Shown here piece after piece: positions 36,996-47,110 of a stretch of 64,000 nt of DNA. The notes below the pieces were generated by a model. It searched no databases. It worked only from the letters and a program-made list of their open reading frames with translations, and had not been told where the DNA came from. Origin of the DNA: Pseudomonas sp. G2-4 (GTDB lineage Bacteria; Pseudomonadota; Gammaproteobacteria; Pseudomonadales; Pseudomonadaceae); contig NZ_CP125957.1 of assembly GCF_030064125.1 (NCBI RefSeq), positions 3,472,001 to 3,536,000 of the forward strand, written 5' to 3'. The position numbers and the translations under genes were made by a program. The stretch's first letter is position 1. Every line of letters starts with the position of its first letter.

Positions 36996-38990
36996 ATGCC
37001 CGCATTCCGCACCATTCAGGCTCGCTATACGCTGTTCCTGGTTCTCTTCATGTTGGTGCTGTCCATTCTGACGGTGGCAGGCATCAGCTATCTGGTCGCG
37101 CCCAAGCTGCGCCAGACCGAAGAACAAGTAGCCCTCAACCGTATCGCCGAGGTCGCCGAGCAGATCCAGGGCGAACTGAACAAGGTGCAGGCGCAGCAAC
37201 GCAGCATCACCCAAACCATCCCGTTGCTCGACAGCGATGCCATCGACAAAGTGCTGCCCGGGCTTGTCGATCAATATGGCGAGCTGAAAGTCTTCGGCGG
37301 CGGGATCTGGCCGCTGCCCAACCAGCGCGCCGAGGGACGCAGCAAATTCAGCACGTTCTGGCACCGCGATGCCTCCGGCAAACTGGTGGTCAACACCTTC
37401 TGGAACAGCGATGCCGCGCCGAACTACTACGAACAACCCTGGCACAAGGGCGGCATGGCCACCCCTGCCGGCAAATGCGCCTGGGCCGCCGCGTATAAGG
37501 ATGACGCCAGCGCCGAACCGCGTACCAACTGCGCCATGGCCATTCAGAAAAACGGCGTGCCGTATGGCGTTTCCACCATCGACGTGACCTTGGGTTTCTT
37601 CAACGAACTGATCGCGCGCAAGGAAGCGGAGCTGAGTGCCGAGATGCTGATCGTCGAAGGCGACGGCAAGATCATCAGCAACAGCTCGCGCATCAGCGGC
37701 CCAATCGTACTGAAGAACATCAGCGAACTGGCGGCAACCTCGCCCTTCGCCGCTCAGGTCAAGGCCGGCCTGGCCAAACGTGACCAGCCGCTGCACCGGG
37801 TCGAGTTCGACAACAAAGGCGAGGCCAGTACGTTTTTCATGCGGCCTATCGAAGGTTCGCCGTGGTTCCTGGCTACCGTCTTGCCTACCCGCCTGATCAC
37901 CGCCCAGCGCGACGACGTACTGAGCACACTGAGCCTGCTGCAAATCCCGATGGTGATCCTGCTGGTGTTGATGCAGCTGTATGCGATCCGTCAATTGACC
38001 CACCGCATGAAAGTCCTCAAAGGCAACATCGACTCGCTGTCCACGGGTGATGCCGACCTGACCCGACGCATTACCATTCGTGCCGAGGACGAGCTGGGGG
38101 CTATCGGTCACTCGGTCAACCGGTTCATCGCTTACCTGCAAGACATGATCGGCGAAGTTACCCAGGCCACCGGCGCCATGGCGTCGAGCCTGGATAACCT
38201 GCAGCGGACCTCGGCCCACACCAGCGAGATCCTGATGCGCCACGCCTCAGAAACCGACCAGACCGTGACAGCCATTACCGAAATGAGCTCCACGGCAGAA
38301 AGTGTCGCGCAAAATGCTGCCGAAACCGCGGCGTTCACCCAGCGCGCCAACGAGCATGCCGACCGTTCTCGCGTGGTGGTCGGCGAGGCATCCAATAGCG
38401 TGGTGGCGTTGATCGATGAAGTGGCCAGCGCCACCCGCAAGGTCGAAAGCATGCAGCAGGACGCCCATCGCATCACTGAGATCCTCGGTGTCATCGGTGC
38501 CATTGCCGGGCAAACCAACCTGCTGGCCCTCAACGCGGCCATCGAAGCCGCCCGGGCCGGTGAGCAGGGTCGTGGCTTCGCGGTCGTGGCGGACGAAGTC
38601 CGCGCCCTCGCCGCGCGCACCCAGGCCAGCACGTCGGAAATCAATGAAATGCTGACCCGCCTGACCCAGGGCGTGAGTTCGTCGGTCGCGGCCATGGAAA
38701 ACACCCAGGCCAGCTGCCAGTCGGCCGCCGACGCCACCTCCCGCGTGAACTCGGGCCTGGATGAAATGGCCGGCTCCGTCAGCCAGATCAACAGCCTGAG
38801 CACCCAGATCGCCACCGCCGCCGAGCAACAAAGCGCCGTGACCGAGGAAATCAACCGCAGCATGGTGCAGATCCGCCACATGGTGGAGGAACTGGTGGAA
38901 AGCGGCCTGGACAGCGAGAACAACACCCGCCAGCTACTGGACGCCAACAGCCGGGTGAATGCGATCATGGGGCGGTTCAAGGTCCGCTGA
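36996..38990 (+). CDS. Methyl-accepting chemotaxis protein with large periplasmic Cache-type sensor
   Basis: A 664-residue chemoreceptor. TM1 spans about 12-34. A periplasmic sensor of roughly 280 residues follows, with Cache-like motifs ([31 protein letters not shown]). TM2 is near 312-332, then HAMP and a signalling domain whose tip is [20 protein letters not shown]. The size suggests a dCache sensor; the ligand is unknown. It has its own sigma-28 promoter, so it should be expressed with flagella. The start lies in a gap without a strong ribosome site, but matches the family N terminus. Confidence 0.9.
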   Translation: MPAFRTIQARYTLFLVLFMLVLSILTVAGISYLVAPKLRQTEEQVALNRIAEVAEQIQGELNKVQAQQRSITQTIPLLDSDAIDKVLPGLVDQYGELKVFGGGIWPLPNQRAEGRSKFSTFWHRDASGKLVVNTFWNSDAAPNYYEQPWHKGGMATPAGKCAWAAAYKDDASAEPRTNCAMAIQKNGVPYGVSTIDVTLGFFNELIARKEAELSAEMLIVEGDGKIISNSSRISGPIVLKNISELAATSPFAAQVKAGLAKRDQPLHRVEFDNKGEASTFFMRPIEGSPWFLATVLPTRLITAQRDDVLSTLSLLQIPMVILLVLMQLYAIRQLTHRMKVLKGNIDSLSTGDADLTRRITIRAEDELGAIGHSVNRFIAYLQDMIGEVTQATGAMASSLDNLQRTSAHTSEILMRHASETDQTVTAITEMSSTAESVAQNAAETAAFTQRANEHADRSRVVVGEASNSVVALIDEVASATRKVESMQQDAHRITEILGVIGAIAGQTNLLALNAAIEAARAGEQGRGFAVVADEVRALAARTQASTSEINEMLTRLTQGVSSSVAAMENTQASCQSAADATSRVNSGLDEMAGSVSQINSLSTQIATAAEQQSAVTEEINRSMVQIRHMVEELVESGLDSENNTRQLLDANSRVNAIMGRFKVR

Positions 38991-39003
38991 TACACCAATC
39001 CCC

Positions 39004-39124
39004 CGTGGCGAGGGAGCTTGCTCCCGCTGGGCTGCGAAGCAGCCCTTTGGATCTGTCTGACACACTGGATTGTCAGCTCAGGGGAGCGCTTCGCGCTCCA
39101 GCGGGAGCAAGCTCCCTCGCCACG
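39004..39124. repeat. Paired REP element (GGGAG type)
   Basis: Inverted GTGGCGAGGGAGCTTGCTCC copies around about 70 nt, right after the chemoreceptor gene. Confidence 0.88.
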
Positions 39125-39249
39125 GGATCATTTTCGCAGCCGCCATCACTCCAACCTGACAATTCTGTAATCCCCCCCTCAGCCCCCTGTCAGCTCGCCC
39201 TCGCTACTCTGTTATCCTCCCTCCAAACCGTTCGACACGAGACCTTCCC

Positions 39250-39696
39250 ATGGCCAACCCCCTGCACTTGCTCGCCCTGAGCGCCCTGTTCGTGACCACA
39301 CTGGCCCAGGCCGCCGAACCACTGACCATCGATGTGCACCGTGATGCCAATTGCGGCTGCTGCAAAAAGTGGATTTCGCATTTGCAAGAAAACGGCTTCA
39401 AGGTCAACGACCACGTCGAGGCCGACATGAGTTCGGTCAAGCAACGCCTGGGCGTGGCACCGAACCTGCGCTCCTGTCATACCGCCGAAATCAACGGCAA
39501 ATTCGTCGAAGGCCATGTTCCTGCCGATCAGGTGTTGGCCTTGAGCAAGCGCGCTGATCTGCTCGGCGTGGCGGCGCCAGGCATGCCCATGGGCTCGCCC
39601 GGCATGGAGATGGATGGCATGAGCGATGCGTACCAAGTGATCGGCCTGAAAAAAGACGGGACTCAAACCGTGGTGGCGGATTACCCGGCCCACTGA
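39250..39696 (+). CDS. DUF411 periplasmic metal-binding protein
   Basis: A 148-residue precursor. The signal peptide ends at LAQA (residue 21). A DUF411 domain follows, with the thiol motif NCGCCKKW near residue 35, and SCHTAEINGKFVEGHVPAD. A Met-rich stretch near 113-126 (PGMPMGSPGMEMDGM) could bind copper. DUF411 proteins occur with copper-resistance genes and have a ferredoxin/thioredoxin-like fold. The stop overlaps the start of the YqaA gene by 1 nt (TGATG). Confidence 0.86.
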   Translation: MANPLHLLALSALFVTTLAQAAEPLTIDVHRDANCGCCKKWISHLQENGFKVNDHVEADMSSVKQRLGVAPNLRSCHTAEINGKFVEGHVPADQVLALSKRADLLGVAAPGMPMGSPGMEMDGMSDAYQVIGLKKDGTQTVVADYPAH

Positions 39697-40130
39697 TGGG
39701 CGAGGCCTACATCGGCTTGTTCCTGGCCGCATTCGGGGCGGCGACCTTGTTGCCGCTGCAATCCGAAGCATTGTTGGTCGGTCTTTTGCTCAGTGAGCGC
39801 TATGCGCCCTGGCTGTTGCTGGGGGTCGCCACGCTCGGCAATGTCTTGGGTTCGCTGGTGAACTGGTGGCTGGGCACACGCTTGGAGCAGTTCAAGGACC
39901 GTCGCTGGTTCCCCATCAGCCCCGCCCACTTGGACAAGGCCCGCGTGCACTACCGACGCTATGGACGTTGGTCGCTGCTGCTCAGTTGGGTACCGATTAT
40001 TGGCGACCCGCTGACCCTGGTGGCAGGCGTCATGGGCGAACCCTGGCGGCGCTTTCTATTGATCGTGACACTTGCCAAGGGTCTGCGTTACGGCGCACTC
40101 GCCCTCGCGACCCTGGGCTGGATGGGTTGA
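39696..40130 (+). CDS. YqaA-family (DedA/SNARE-associated) membrane protein
   Basis: A 144-residue inner-membrane protein of the DedA-related YqaA group. Hydrophobic segments flank the motif LGNVLGSLVNWWLG, and a conserved RYGRWSLLLSWVPIIGDPLTLVAGVM segment forms the re-entrant core. The DedA superfamily includes lipid-flipping and proton-driven transporters. It is translationally coupled to the DUF411 gene. Confidence 0.87.
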   Translation: MGEAYIGLFLAAFGAATLLPLQSEALLVGLLLSERYAPWLLLGVATLGNVLGSLVNWWLGTRLEQFKDRRWFPISPAHLDKARVHYRRYGRWSLLLSWVPIIGDPLTLVAGVMGEPWRRFLLIVTLAKGLRYGALALATLGWMG

Positions 40131-40216
40131 ACGTTCGCGCCGTTCGGTTGCCTGTGGTTAATGTCGCCATAATCGGGCCGTCCCAGGATCGGCCGGATGC
40201 CCAAGGAGAGTTGACC

Positions 40217-41248
40217 ATGTCACATTCCACCGCTCGCTGGTTGCCCAGCCTGTTCCTGACCGCCGCCCTGCCCCTGTATGCCCAGGCCGCCAATCCGCCT
40301 GAAGGTCCAGCCTATGGCCCGGAACTCCAGGGGTTCGAATATCCTTATACCCTCAAGCACTTCGCCCTCCAGTCCCAGGGTCAAGCATTGCAGATGGGCT
40401 ACATGGACGTGCCGGCCCAAGGCAAGGTCAATGGCCGCAGCGTGGTACTGATGCACGGCAAGAACTTCTGCGCCGCGACCTGGGGCGACTCGATCAAGAC
40501 CCTCAGCGAGGCCGGTTACCGGGTGATTGCCCCGGACCAGATCGGCTTCTGCACATCGAGCAAACCGGACTATTACCAGTACAGTTTCCAGCAACTGGCA
40601 AGCAACACCCAGGCCCTGCTCAAGGCCCTCGGCGTGCAGAAAGCCATCGTGGTGGGTCACTCCACCGGCGGCATGCTCGCCACCCGTTATGCCTTGCAGT
40701 TTCCCGATCAGGTCGAGCGCCTGGCGATGGTCAATCCCATCGGCCTGGAGGACTGGAAAGCCCTCGGCGTGCCCTACCGCACCGTGGACCAGTGGTATGA
40801 GCGCGAGCTGAAACTCAACGCCGATGGCATTCGCAATTACGAGCGCACGACTTATTACGGCGGCCGCTGGAAGCCGGAGTTCGACCGCTGGGTGGACATG
40901 CTCGCCGGACTGAACAAAGGGCCTGGCCACACGCAAGTAGCCTGGAACTCGGCGCTGATCTACGACATGATCTTCACCCAGCCGGTCTATTACGAGTTCA
41001 AGGACCTGACAGTGCCCACCCTGCTGCTGATCGGCACCTCTGACACCACCGCCATCGGCAGCGATATCGCACCGCCAGCGGTGAAAGCCAAACTGGGCCG
41101 TTATGAAGTGCTGGGCAAACAGGTTGCCCAACTGATTCCGCGCTCGACCCTGGTGGAGTTCCCCAATCTGGGGCATGCCCCGCAGATGGAAGAGCCAGGC
41201 CGGTTCCACCAGGCCTTGCTGGGCTGGCTGAACAAACCCATCCCCTGA
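40217..41248 (+). CDS. Secreted alpha/beta-hydrolase
   Basis: A 343-residue precursor. The signal peptide ends at YAQA (residue 25). The fold has the oxyanion region VVLMHGKNFCAATW, nucleophile Ser149 in GHSTGGMLATRYAL, an acid near 280 and His in NLGHAPQMEEPGRFHQALL. ATG 40217 follows AAGGAG. A longer upstream frame overlapping yqaA is not used. The export signal makes it an unusual periplasmic or secreted member of the family; substrate unknown. It is followed by a hydroxyacid dehydrogenase 11 nt later, so the two form an operon. Confidence 0.85.
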   Translation: MSHSTARWLPSLFLTAALPLYAQAANPPEGPAYGPELQGFEYPYTLKHFALQSQGQALQMGYMDVPAQGKVNGRSVVLMHGKNFCAATWGDSIKTLSEAGYRVIAPDQIGFCTSSKPDYYQYSFQQLASNTQALLKALGVQKAIVVGHSTGGMLATRYALQFPDQVERLAMVNPIGLEDWKALGVPYRTVDQWYERELKLNADGIRNYERTTYYGGRWKPEFDRWVDMLAGLNKGPGHTQVAWNSALIYDMIFTQPVYYEFKDLTVPTLLLIGTSDTTAIGSDIAPPAVKAKLGRYEVLGKQVAQLIPRSTLVEFPNLGHAPQMEEPGRFHQALLGWLNKPIP

Positions 41249-41259
41249 CGAGGTGTTCC

Positions 41260-42222
41260 ATGGCGGTGCAAATAGCAGTCATCGACGATTGGCAAGACGT
41301 GGCCCGCGACGTGGTGGACTGGTCGGTGCTGGACAGCATCGGCCAGGTGACCTTTATCCACGACTTTCCCGCCGACCACGACACCCTCGCCGAGCGCTTG
41401 CAGCGCTTCGAGGTGATCTGTGTGATGCGCGAACGCACAGTGTTCGACGAAGGCCTGCTGCGGCGCCTGCCGAATCTCAAGCTGTTGCTCACCGGCGGCA
41501 TGCGCAATGCCGCCCTGGACCTGAAAACTGCCGCCAAGCTGGGCATCCAGGTGTGCGGTACCGACAGCTATAAGCACGCCGCCCCCGAATTGACCTGGGC
41601 GCTGGTCATGGCCCTGACCCGCAACCTGGTCCAGGAAGCCAATGCCCTGCGCGCCGGCCTGTGGCAGCAAGGTTTGGGCGGTGATCTGCACGGCAAGACC
41701 CTGGCGATCCTCGGCCTGGGGAGCATCGGTACGCGGGTGGCGCAGTTCGGCCAGGTGTTCGGCATGCGGGTGATCGCCTGGAGCCAGAACCTCACCGCTG
41801 AAAAAGCCGCTGAAGCCGGCGTGACCTACGTCAGCAAGCAGGCACTGTTCGAGCAGGCCGACATTCTCTCGGTCCATCTGGTGCTCAGCGAACGCACCCG
41901 TGGCCTGGTGGATGCCCAGGCACTGGGTTGGATGAAACCTGGGGCGCTGCTGGTCAATACCGCGCGCGGGCCGATCGTCGATGAGCCCGCCCTGATCGAT
42001 GCCCTCCAGCATAAGCGCCTGGGCGGCGCGGCCCTGGACGTGTTTGCTCAGGAGCCCTTGCCGTCCGACCACCCGTTCCGGACCTTGGATAACGTGCTGG
42101 CCACGCCGCATGTGGGGTACGTCAGCCGGCAGAATTATCGGCAGTTCTATTCGTTGATGATTGAGGATCTGCGGGCCTGGGCGGCGGGGAAGCCGATCCG
42201 GTTGTTGACGCCGGTTGGTTGA
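41260..42222 (+). CDS. D-2-hydroxyacid dehydrogenase family protein
   Basis: A 320-residue NAD-dependent dehydrogenase. The Rossmann motif is LGLGSIGTRVAQFG near residue 150. Catalytic Arg is in NTARGPIVDEPAL, with the Glu near 265 and His in TPHVGYVSR. It reduces 2-oxo acids or oxidises 2-hydroxy acids; the exact substrate is not evident. It lies 11 nt after the hydrolase gene and is closed by an inverted repeat downstream. Confidence 0.87.
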   Translation: MAVQIAVIDDWQDVARDVVDWSVLDSIGQVTFIHDFPADHDTLAERLQRFEVICVMRERTVFDEGLLRRLPNLKLLLTGGMRNAALDLKTAAKLGIQVCGTDSYKHAAPELTWALVMALTRNLVQEANALRAGLWQQGLGGDLHGKTLAILGLGSIGTRVAQFGQVFGMRVIAWSQNLTAEKAAEAGVTYVSKQALFEQADILSVHLVLSERTRGLVDAQALGWMKPGALLVNTARGPIVDEPALIDALQHKRLGGAALDVFAQEPLPSDHPFRTLDNVLATPHVGYVSRQNYRQFYSLMIEDLRAWAAGKPIRLLTPVG

Positions 42223-42264
42223 GCTGGAGACGTAGATTCCTGAGCTCCCGGCGTTTTATAGCTC

Positions 42265-42340
42265 GTGTGTATATCCGTTGCTGCGGTCACGGCTACTTAG
42301 GGTTCCGCCAGCCGCCGTTACAAAAAACGGATATACACAC
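42265..42340. repeat. 76-bp inverted-repeat element
   Basis: A perfect 15-bp inverted repeat, GTGTGTATATCCGTT (42265-42279) and AACGGATATACACAC (42326-42340), around CTGCGGTCACGGCTACTTAG and about 26 further bases. I recall similar sequence as an intergenic repeat in fluorescent pseudomonads; this copy looks internally deleted. It could act as a transcript end for the dehydrogenase gene. Confidence 0.65.
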
Positions 42341-42376
42341 AAACCTCAGAACAAAAGATCAACCTCAAAGCCACCA

Positions 42377-43414
42377 TCATTGATCAACCGTCCTCAACCC
42401 CGCCCGGGTCGATTTGCCCAAGGCATCGCTGAAAAAACGGCTAGCCTCCGAAATCATCGTGCGATGAATATCCTTACGATCAACGCCATCAGCATCAGTA
42501 CACAACGCAGGCATCGCAACAATCTGCTCATCAGTACACGGCGCCAAAAACACAAAATGCCCCGCCCCCGCCAGCGTCTTGAAATCCGGTGCCGTGGGCA
42601 GTTTGCGAGCCAACGCTGCAGCATTCTTATCAAAGGCCACCAGCTTGTCCCCATCCCCGCTGTACAACAACACCGGCACATGCACGTCAGCCAGGGTATG
42701 ACGACCGAACTTCAAGCTCAACGGTGCCATGAGCAACAACGCCCGAACGCGAGGGTCGGACACGGGCTGCAGGTCGTCACGGTCAGCGATCAGTTCACCC
42801 TGGGTGTTACAGGCGTCACGGTCATCCGGCCGCTCCTGGCAGTAATGGCGCAGGCGATTGAGGTCCGGCGTCGCACCAGACAGGATCAGCGCAGTTTCAC
42901 CACCGGCGGAATATCCGATCACCCCGACCTGCCCGGCATTGACGAACGGTGAGAGCATCGGATCATTCAGCGTCGCGGTGATCGCTTCGGAAATCTGGAT
43001 CGGCCGACCGTACAGGTTACTGAGGGTACCGAGCCGGCTGTGATCCTGGGCGTTATCACCAGGATGAATCACCGCCACCACCACAAACCCCTTGCGCGCC
43101 AGGGCGGTGGCCAGGTCATGCAGGGCCAGCGGTGTGCCGGTGTTGCCATGGGACAGCATCAACAACGGAAAGCGGCCGATGGCGATCTGCGCCTCTGGTG
43201 CGGCGTCGATCTGGTAGCCGCCCAACTGGCTGGACTGTTCCTTATCGATGGAGGGATAGAAAGCAATGGCGTGCATGGGCTGCTGATCCAGCGGATCGAG
43301 AAAGCTCAGCTCATGGAAACCGGCGCTCCAATGCGGATGCGGTGCCGGCGCGGCCTGCACCGAACCCAGGCTGGCGAGCAAGCACAGCAGTAGCCCTGCA
43401 CCAAGACGTGTCAT
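42377..43414 (-). CDS. Secreted dienelactone-hydrolase-like alpha/beta-hydrolase
   Basis: A 345-residue precursor. The signal peptide ends near VQAA (residue 21). The fold shows LLMLSHGNTGT, nucleophile Ser169 in IGYSAGGETAL, and a C-terminal His in AGHFVFLAPC. It fits the predicted dienelactone hydrolase group (COG4188) that also contains platelet-activating-factor acetylhydrolase-like enzymes. It is monocistronic; substrate unknown. Confidence 0.83.
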   Translation of the reverse strand: MTRLGAGLLLCLLASLGSVQAAPAPHPHWSAGFHELSFLDPLDQQPMHAIAFYPSIDKEQSSQLGGYQIDAAPEAQIAIGRFPLLMLSHGNTGTPLALHDLATALARKGFVVVAVIHPGDNAQDHSRLGTLSNLYGRPIQISEAITATLNDPMLSPFVNAGQVGVIGYSAGGETALILSGATPDLNRLRHYCQERPDDRDACNTQGELIADRDDLQPVSDPRVRALLLMAPLSLKFGRHTLADVHVPVLLYSGDGDKLVAFDKNAAALARKLPTAPDFKTLAGAGHFVFLAPCTDEQIVAMPALCTDADGVDRKDIHRTMISEASRFFSDALGKSTRAGLRTVDQ

Positions 43415-43594
43415 CGATTCTTATCCTCACCAGCAGAGAGAGGCTCTTGTCGCTCGCCGATTTGGTCGCGCATAACCTGTGCCAAAAGGCTGATGCCAGA
43501 TGCAGGAAAACTCCGCACCCTGGCCATTCATGACGACCAGAATACAGAGTTTTCCCAAGGTTGCCCGAACGGGCTCGGTGTTTTTACACAAGCC

Positions 43595-44203
43595 TTACGC
43601 AGCGGCGAACTGCTCGCCAATTTGCGCCTTGGCTTCGCTCATGGCCTTGGTGCGCATGTCGTCACCGTAAGCCAGGCCCTCGGCGCGGACGAACTCGATG
43701 TCGGTGATTCCCAGGAAACTGAACATATGCTTGAGGTAGTCCTCATGGGCCACGCCACTGGGTTTGCCAGAATGCAGGCCGCCTGCGGTCGAAACAATCA
43801 CCAGCTTCTTGCCACCGCACAGGCCTTCATAACCGCTTTCAGTGTAGCGAAACGTCTGCCCGGCCACCGCGATGCGATCGATCCAGGCCTTGAGCTGGGT
43901 CGGAATGGTGAAGTTGTACATGGGCGCGGCGATGACCACGGCGTCTGCTGCCAGGAATTCGGCCATCGTGGTCGTGCTGAGCTCAGCCTCGTGTTGTTGG
44001 GCGGCGTCGCGCAGTTCAGCGCTGGTCCCGGCGGCGACCAGGGTCTGGGCGGAAAAGTGGCTGATGGCGTCGGCGGCCAGGTCACGGTAGGTTACGACCA
44101 CGTCCGCCTCGGCGGCTTGCCAGGCCTGGACCACTTCACGGCTCAATTGGCGAGAAGCGGAATTGTCGCCAAGGATGCTCGAATCGATGTGTAAAAGTTT
44201 CAT
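43595..44203 (-). CDS. azoR: FMN-dependent NADH-azoreductase
   Basis: A 202-residue flavodoxin-fold enzyme. N-terminal [19 protein letters not shown] binds the FMN phosphate, and [19 protein letters not shown] and TAGGLHSG are the family's flavin-binding loops. It reduces azo compounds and quinones with NADH. ATG 44203 is preceded by GGAGAG with good spacing, so the longer upstream start is rejected. It is divergent from a LysR regulator, which probably controls it. Confidence 0.9.
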   Translation of the reverse strand: MKLLHIDSSILGDNSASRQLSREVVQAWQAAEADVVVTYRDLAADAISHFSAQTLVAAGTSAELRDAAQQHEAELSTTTMAEFLAADAVVIAAPMYNFTIPTQLKAWIDRIAVAGQTFRYTESGYEGLCGGKKLVIVSTAGGLHSGKPSGVAHEDYLKHMFSFLGITDIEFVRAEGLAYGDDMRTKAMSEAKAQIGEQFAAA

Positions 44204-44332
44204 ATGTGTGCTCTCCAAGTGAGGATCGCGACCTGGCGATCAATTGCGGACAATCCTATCGATGAAACCAATAGTCGATAAGACGGCAAAAATGCGATAG
44301 TTCGTTCCACTGACAGGACAATCGAGCCCGGC

Positions 44333-45241
44333 ATGCAAGACCTCAACGATCTCTACTATTTCGCCAAAGTCGTCGAATCCGGTGGATTCGCCGCCGCCGG
44401 GCGCCTGCTGGGCATCCCCAAGTCGCGGCTTTCCCGGCGTATCGCCGAGCTGGAAGCACGCCTCGGTGCCCGCCTCCTGCAGCGCACCACCCGCCAGTTG
44501 AAACTGACGGCTGTCGGCGAGCGGTATCTGCGCCATTGCCAAGCCATGCTGCTGGAGGCCGAAATGGCCGACGAGGCGGTGGCGAGCATGTCCAGCGAGC
44601 CCCGCGGGCGCCTGCGGGTATCGAGCCCCGTGGGGTTGGCCCATCAGGTTCTGCCGGTAGCGATCAGCGCCTTCCTGGCCAAATACCCCCAGGTACAACT
44701 GGAAATGATCCTGGTGAATCGCCGCGTGGACTTGGTAAGTGAAGGCATCGATGTCGCCTTGCGCGTGCGCGATGTGGGCGACGAAGACCCGTTGCTACTG
44801 ACCCGGCGCTTGCGCCAGGCGCGCCTGATCGTGGTCGCCAGCCCGGCACTCATCGAAGGACGGCGGATCGAAACCCCAGAAGATCTCAAGCAACTGCCCG
44901 TGCTAGGAGCGCTGGAGGCTGATCGCCTGGTACACCTGCGCCTGCTCAATACCGATGGACAACGTGTCGAACTGGCCCTTGAAGCACGCCTGGGCATCGA
45001 TGACTTCGTCGTGCGTCAAGCCTGTGTCCTCGCTGGCCTGGGTTTTACCTTATTACCCGGCATGTATTGCGAGCAGGAATTGCAGGACGGCACACTGGTG
45101 GAATTATTGCCCGGATGGTCGCTGCCCGATGGTTGGCTGCAGGCGGTCTACCCGCATCGTCGCGGCATGCTGCCGGCGGTGCGCGCATGGATCGACCATC
45201 TGGTGGAAGCGTTTGAGAGCTGTGGAGATAGAAAGCTATGA
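44333..45241 (+). CDS. LysR-family transcriptional regulator (azoR-linked)
   Basis: A 302-residue LTTR. Its HTH (LNDLYYFAKVVESGGFAAAG, LGIPKSRLSRRIAELE) is of the CrgA/DsdC-like type, followed by the substrate domain. It is divergent from azoR, whose 129-nt shared region contains TATCGATGA and AGTCGATAA repeats that may be operator sequence. The stop overlaps the start of the YjbR gene by 4 nt. Confidence 0.88.
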   Translation: MQDLNDLYYFAKVVESGGFAAAGRLLGIPKSRLSRRIAELEARLGARLLQRTTRQLKLTAVGERYLRHCQAMLLEAEMADEAVASMSSEPRGRLRVSSPVGLAHQVLPVAISAFLAKYPQVQLEMILVNRRVDLVSEGIDVALRVRDVGDEDPLLLTRRLRQARLIVVASPALIEGRRIETPEDLKQLPVLGALEADRLVHLRLLNTDGQRVELALEARLGIDDFVVRQACVLAGLGFTLLPGMYCEQELQDGTLVELLPGWSLPDGWLQAVYPHRRGMLPAVRAWIDHLVEAFESCGDRKL

Positions 45242-45588
45242 GTTTGAGCGAAGAGGATGTCGCGCGGTTTTGCCTGAGTTTGCCCGGCGCCCGGGAAGAC
45301 TACAAATGGGGCGGCGTGCGGGTGTTCTCCGTCGCCGGGAACAAGATGTTCGCCCTCCAAGGCCTGCGCGGGGATTCGTTGGCGTTCAAGGTCGACAAGG
45401 ACTTGTTCCTCGGTCATTGCGACCGCCCGGGTATTCATCCGGCGCCTTATCTGGCACGGGCCCAGTGGATCATCATGGAGGTGCCCTACCCGCTGGGTGC
45501 CGAAGAACTGCGTGGCCTGCTGCAACGCTCTCACCAATTGGTGGTCAGCAAATTGCCCAAGCGCGTGCAGATCGGGTTGCTGCTCTAG
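45238..45588 (+). CDS. MmcQ/YjbR-family protein
   Basis: A 116-residue protein of the MmcQ/YjbR fold (CyaY-like). Landmarks are CLSLPGAREDYKWGGVRVFSV, KMFAL and the C-terminal ELRGLLQRSHQLVVSKLPK. Its biochemical role is not established. It is translationally coupled to the LysR gene (ATGA overlap), and its stop overlaps the convergent DUF1294 stop by 4 nt. Confidence 0.85.
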   Translation: MSLSEEDVARFCLSLPGAREDYKWGGVRVFSVAGNKMFALQGLRGDSLAFKVDKDLFLGHCDRPGIHPAPYLARAQWIIMEVPYPLGAEELRGLLQRSHQLVVSKLPKRVQIGLLL

Positions 45589-46010
45589 AACAAAGTCAGC
45601 AGACGCCCCAGGAACAGCTGGTCAATCCAGAACACTTGGTGCAGCAGCACGATGAACCAGAACACCACCTGGAACGACACTTTGCGGGTCTTGTGGCGAA
45701 ACAGCTGCTGGGCCAGCAGTGCCCCCGGCCAACCACCCGCCAGCGCCACGGCATGCAACACGTTCTCTGGAATGCGCCAGACGTCGGCACGGGCCTTACG
45801 CTTGTCGCTCCAGTACAGCAGAAACGCCACCAGACTGACGAGCCCATAGGCTGTCATCGGCACCCAGGACACCGCTCGCACGCCGAGCAAAATCGACCCG
45901 AACAGCGGCAAGGCACACAGCAGCGCAAACACGATCAGCTTGAGTCGCAGATTCTGCACGGCCCCATTGGCGTTGCGCGCGGCGTGTTTGCGGGCGCCCG
46001 GATCGGTCAT
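45585..46010 (-). CDS. DUF1294 membrane protein
   Basis: A 141-residue inner-membrane protein. DUF1294 signatures are [42 protein letters not shown] and [17 protein letters not shown] 46010 forms an ATGA overlap with the stop of uppP, so it is the likely start and is coupled to uppP. Some relatives carry an N-terminal cold-shock domain; this one does not. Function unknown. Confidence 0.85.
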   Translation of the reverse strand: MTDPGARKHAARNANGAVQNLRLKLIVFALLCALPLFGSILLGVRAVSWVPMTAYGLVSLVAFLLYWSDKRKARADVWRIPENVLHAVALAGGWPGALLAQQLFRHKTRKVSFQVVFWFIVLLHQVFWIDQLFLGRLLTLF

Positions 46011-46837
46011 GGCTTGGCAGCCGTCCAGTCCACCCAACCGAACTGCCAGGTGGCCAGAATCAGCAGGCCGAAAGCGATCCGGTACCAGGCGAACACCGCA
46101 TAGCTGTGGCTGGCGATGAATCGCAGCAGGCCTTTGACCGCAATCATGGCGAAAATGAACGCGGTGACGAAACCGATGGCGAACACCGGGAAGTCCGCCG
46201 GAACGAATAGCTCCCGGTACTTATAGCCGGAGTAGACGGCCGCCCCGACCATGGTCGGCATCGCCAGGAAGAACGAGAACTCGGTCGCGGTCTTGCGCGA
46301 CAGCCCGAACAACAACCCGCCAATAATGGTCGCGCCTGAACGGGAAGTGCCGGGGATCATCGCAATGCACTGGGCCAGACCGACTTTCAGCGAATCCTTC
46401 CAAGTGATCTCGTCCACTGTTTCGGCGTGCACCTGGTGCTGGCGCTTCTCCGCCCAGAGCATGACCAAGCCACCCACCACCAGCGCCGCGGCCACGGTGA
46501 TCGGATTGAACAGGTATTGGTGGATCAGGTCGGCAAACAGTACGCCCAACACCACGGCCGGCAGGAAGGCGATCAGCAGGTTGGCGGTAAACCGACGGGC
46601 GCTGGGTTGAGTCGGCAGGCCCAGTACCACGTCGAAGATTTTGCGCCGAAACTCCCAGACCACGGCCAGGATCGCACCCAGCTGGATGATAATGTTGAAC
46701 GCCATCGAACGCTCGCCGCCAAACTCGAGCAAGTCAGCGACAATGATCTGGTGCCCCGTGCTGGAAATCGGCAGGAACTCCGTCAAACCTTCTACCACGC
46801 CAAGAATCAGTGCCGAAAAGGCGGTCCACAAATCCAT
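46007..46837 (-). CDS. uppP: Undecaprenyl-diphosphate phosphatase UppP (BacA)
   Basis: A 276-residue polytopic membrane enzyme that recycles the cell-wall carrier lipid by removing a phosphate from undecaprenyl diphosphate. The two catalytic motifs are [16 protein letters not shown] (near residue 17) and [13 protein letters not shown] (near 170). Length and both motifs are standard for BacA-type phosphatases. Overexpression of this family gives bacitracin resistance. It heads a two-gene unit with the DUF1294 gene. Confidence 0.94.
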   Translation of the reverse strand: MDLWTAFSALILGVVEGLTEFLPISSTGHQIIVADLLEFGGERSMAFNIIIQLGAILAVVWEFRRKIFDVVLGLPTQPSARRFTANLLIAFLPAVVLGVLFADLIHQYLFNPITVAAALVVGGLVMLWAEKRQHQVHAETVDEITWKDSLKVGLAQCIAMIPGTSRSGATIIGGLLFGLSRKTATEFSFFLAMPTMVGAAVYSGYKYRELFVPADFPVFAIGFVTAFIFAMIAVKGLLRFIASHSYAVFAWYRIAFGLLILATWQFGWVDWTAAKP

Positions 46838-47110
46838 TCATCCCCCAAAAAAGACCTTGTTTGTGCAGGTCTCATTTAATATTCAAGTGTCGTGCAGGTA
46901 CGCGCAGCGGGTGCAAGATAACTGCGACCGCGCGAAAAAAACCAATGAAAAATCAACTAGGGCTCAGGTTTTGCGCTGCGGGGCCGAAATCCTATCAGAC
47001 AAGCCCTGATAACGCTGCCGCGTTATGACTCAGGTCAATTACGGATAACTGCCGGGCGCTACAGTGCCGGCCGTCGTTATGACAAGAATAAAAAACCGGA
47101 GTGACAGCGT

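Noticed and set aside
46838..47110. Sigma-28 promoter before the second chemoreceptor
   Set aside because: CGGATAA occurs near 47040, but no TAAAG-like -35 lies at the right distance.
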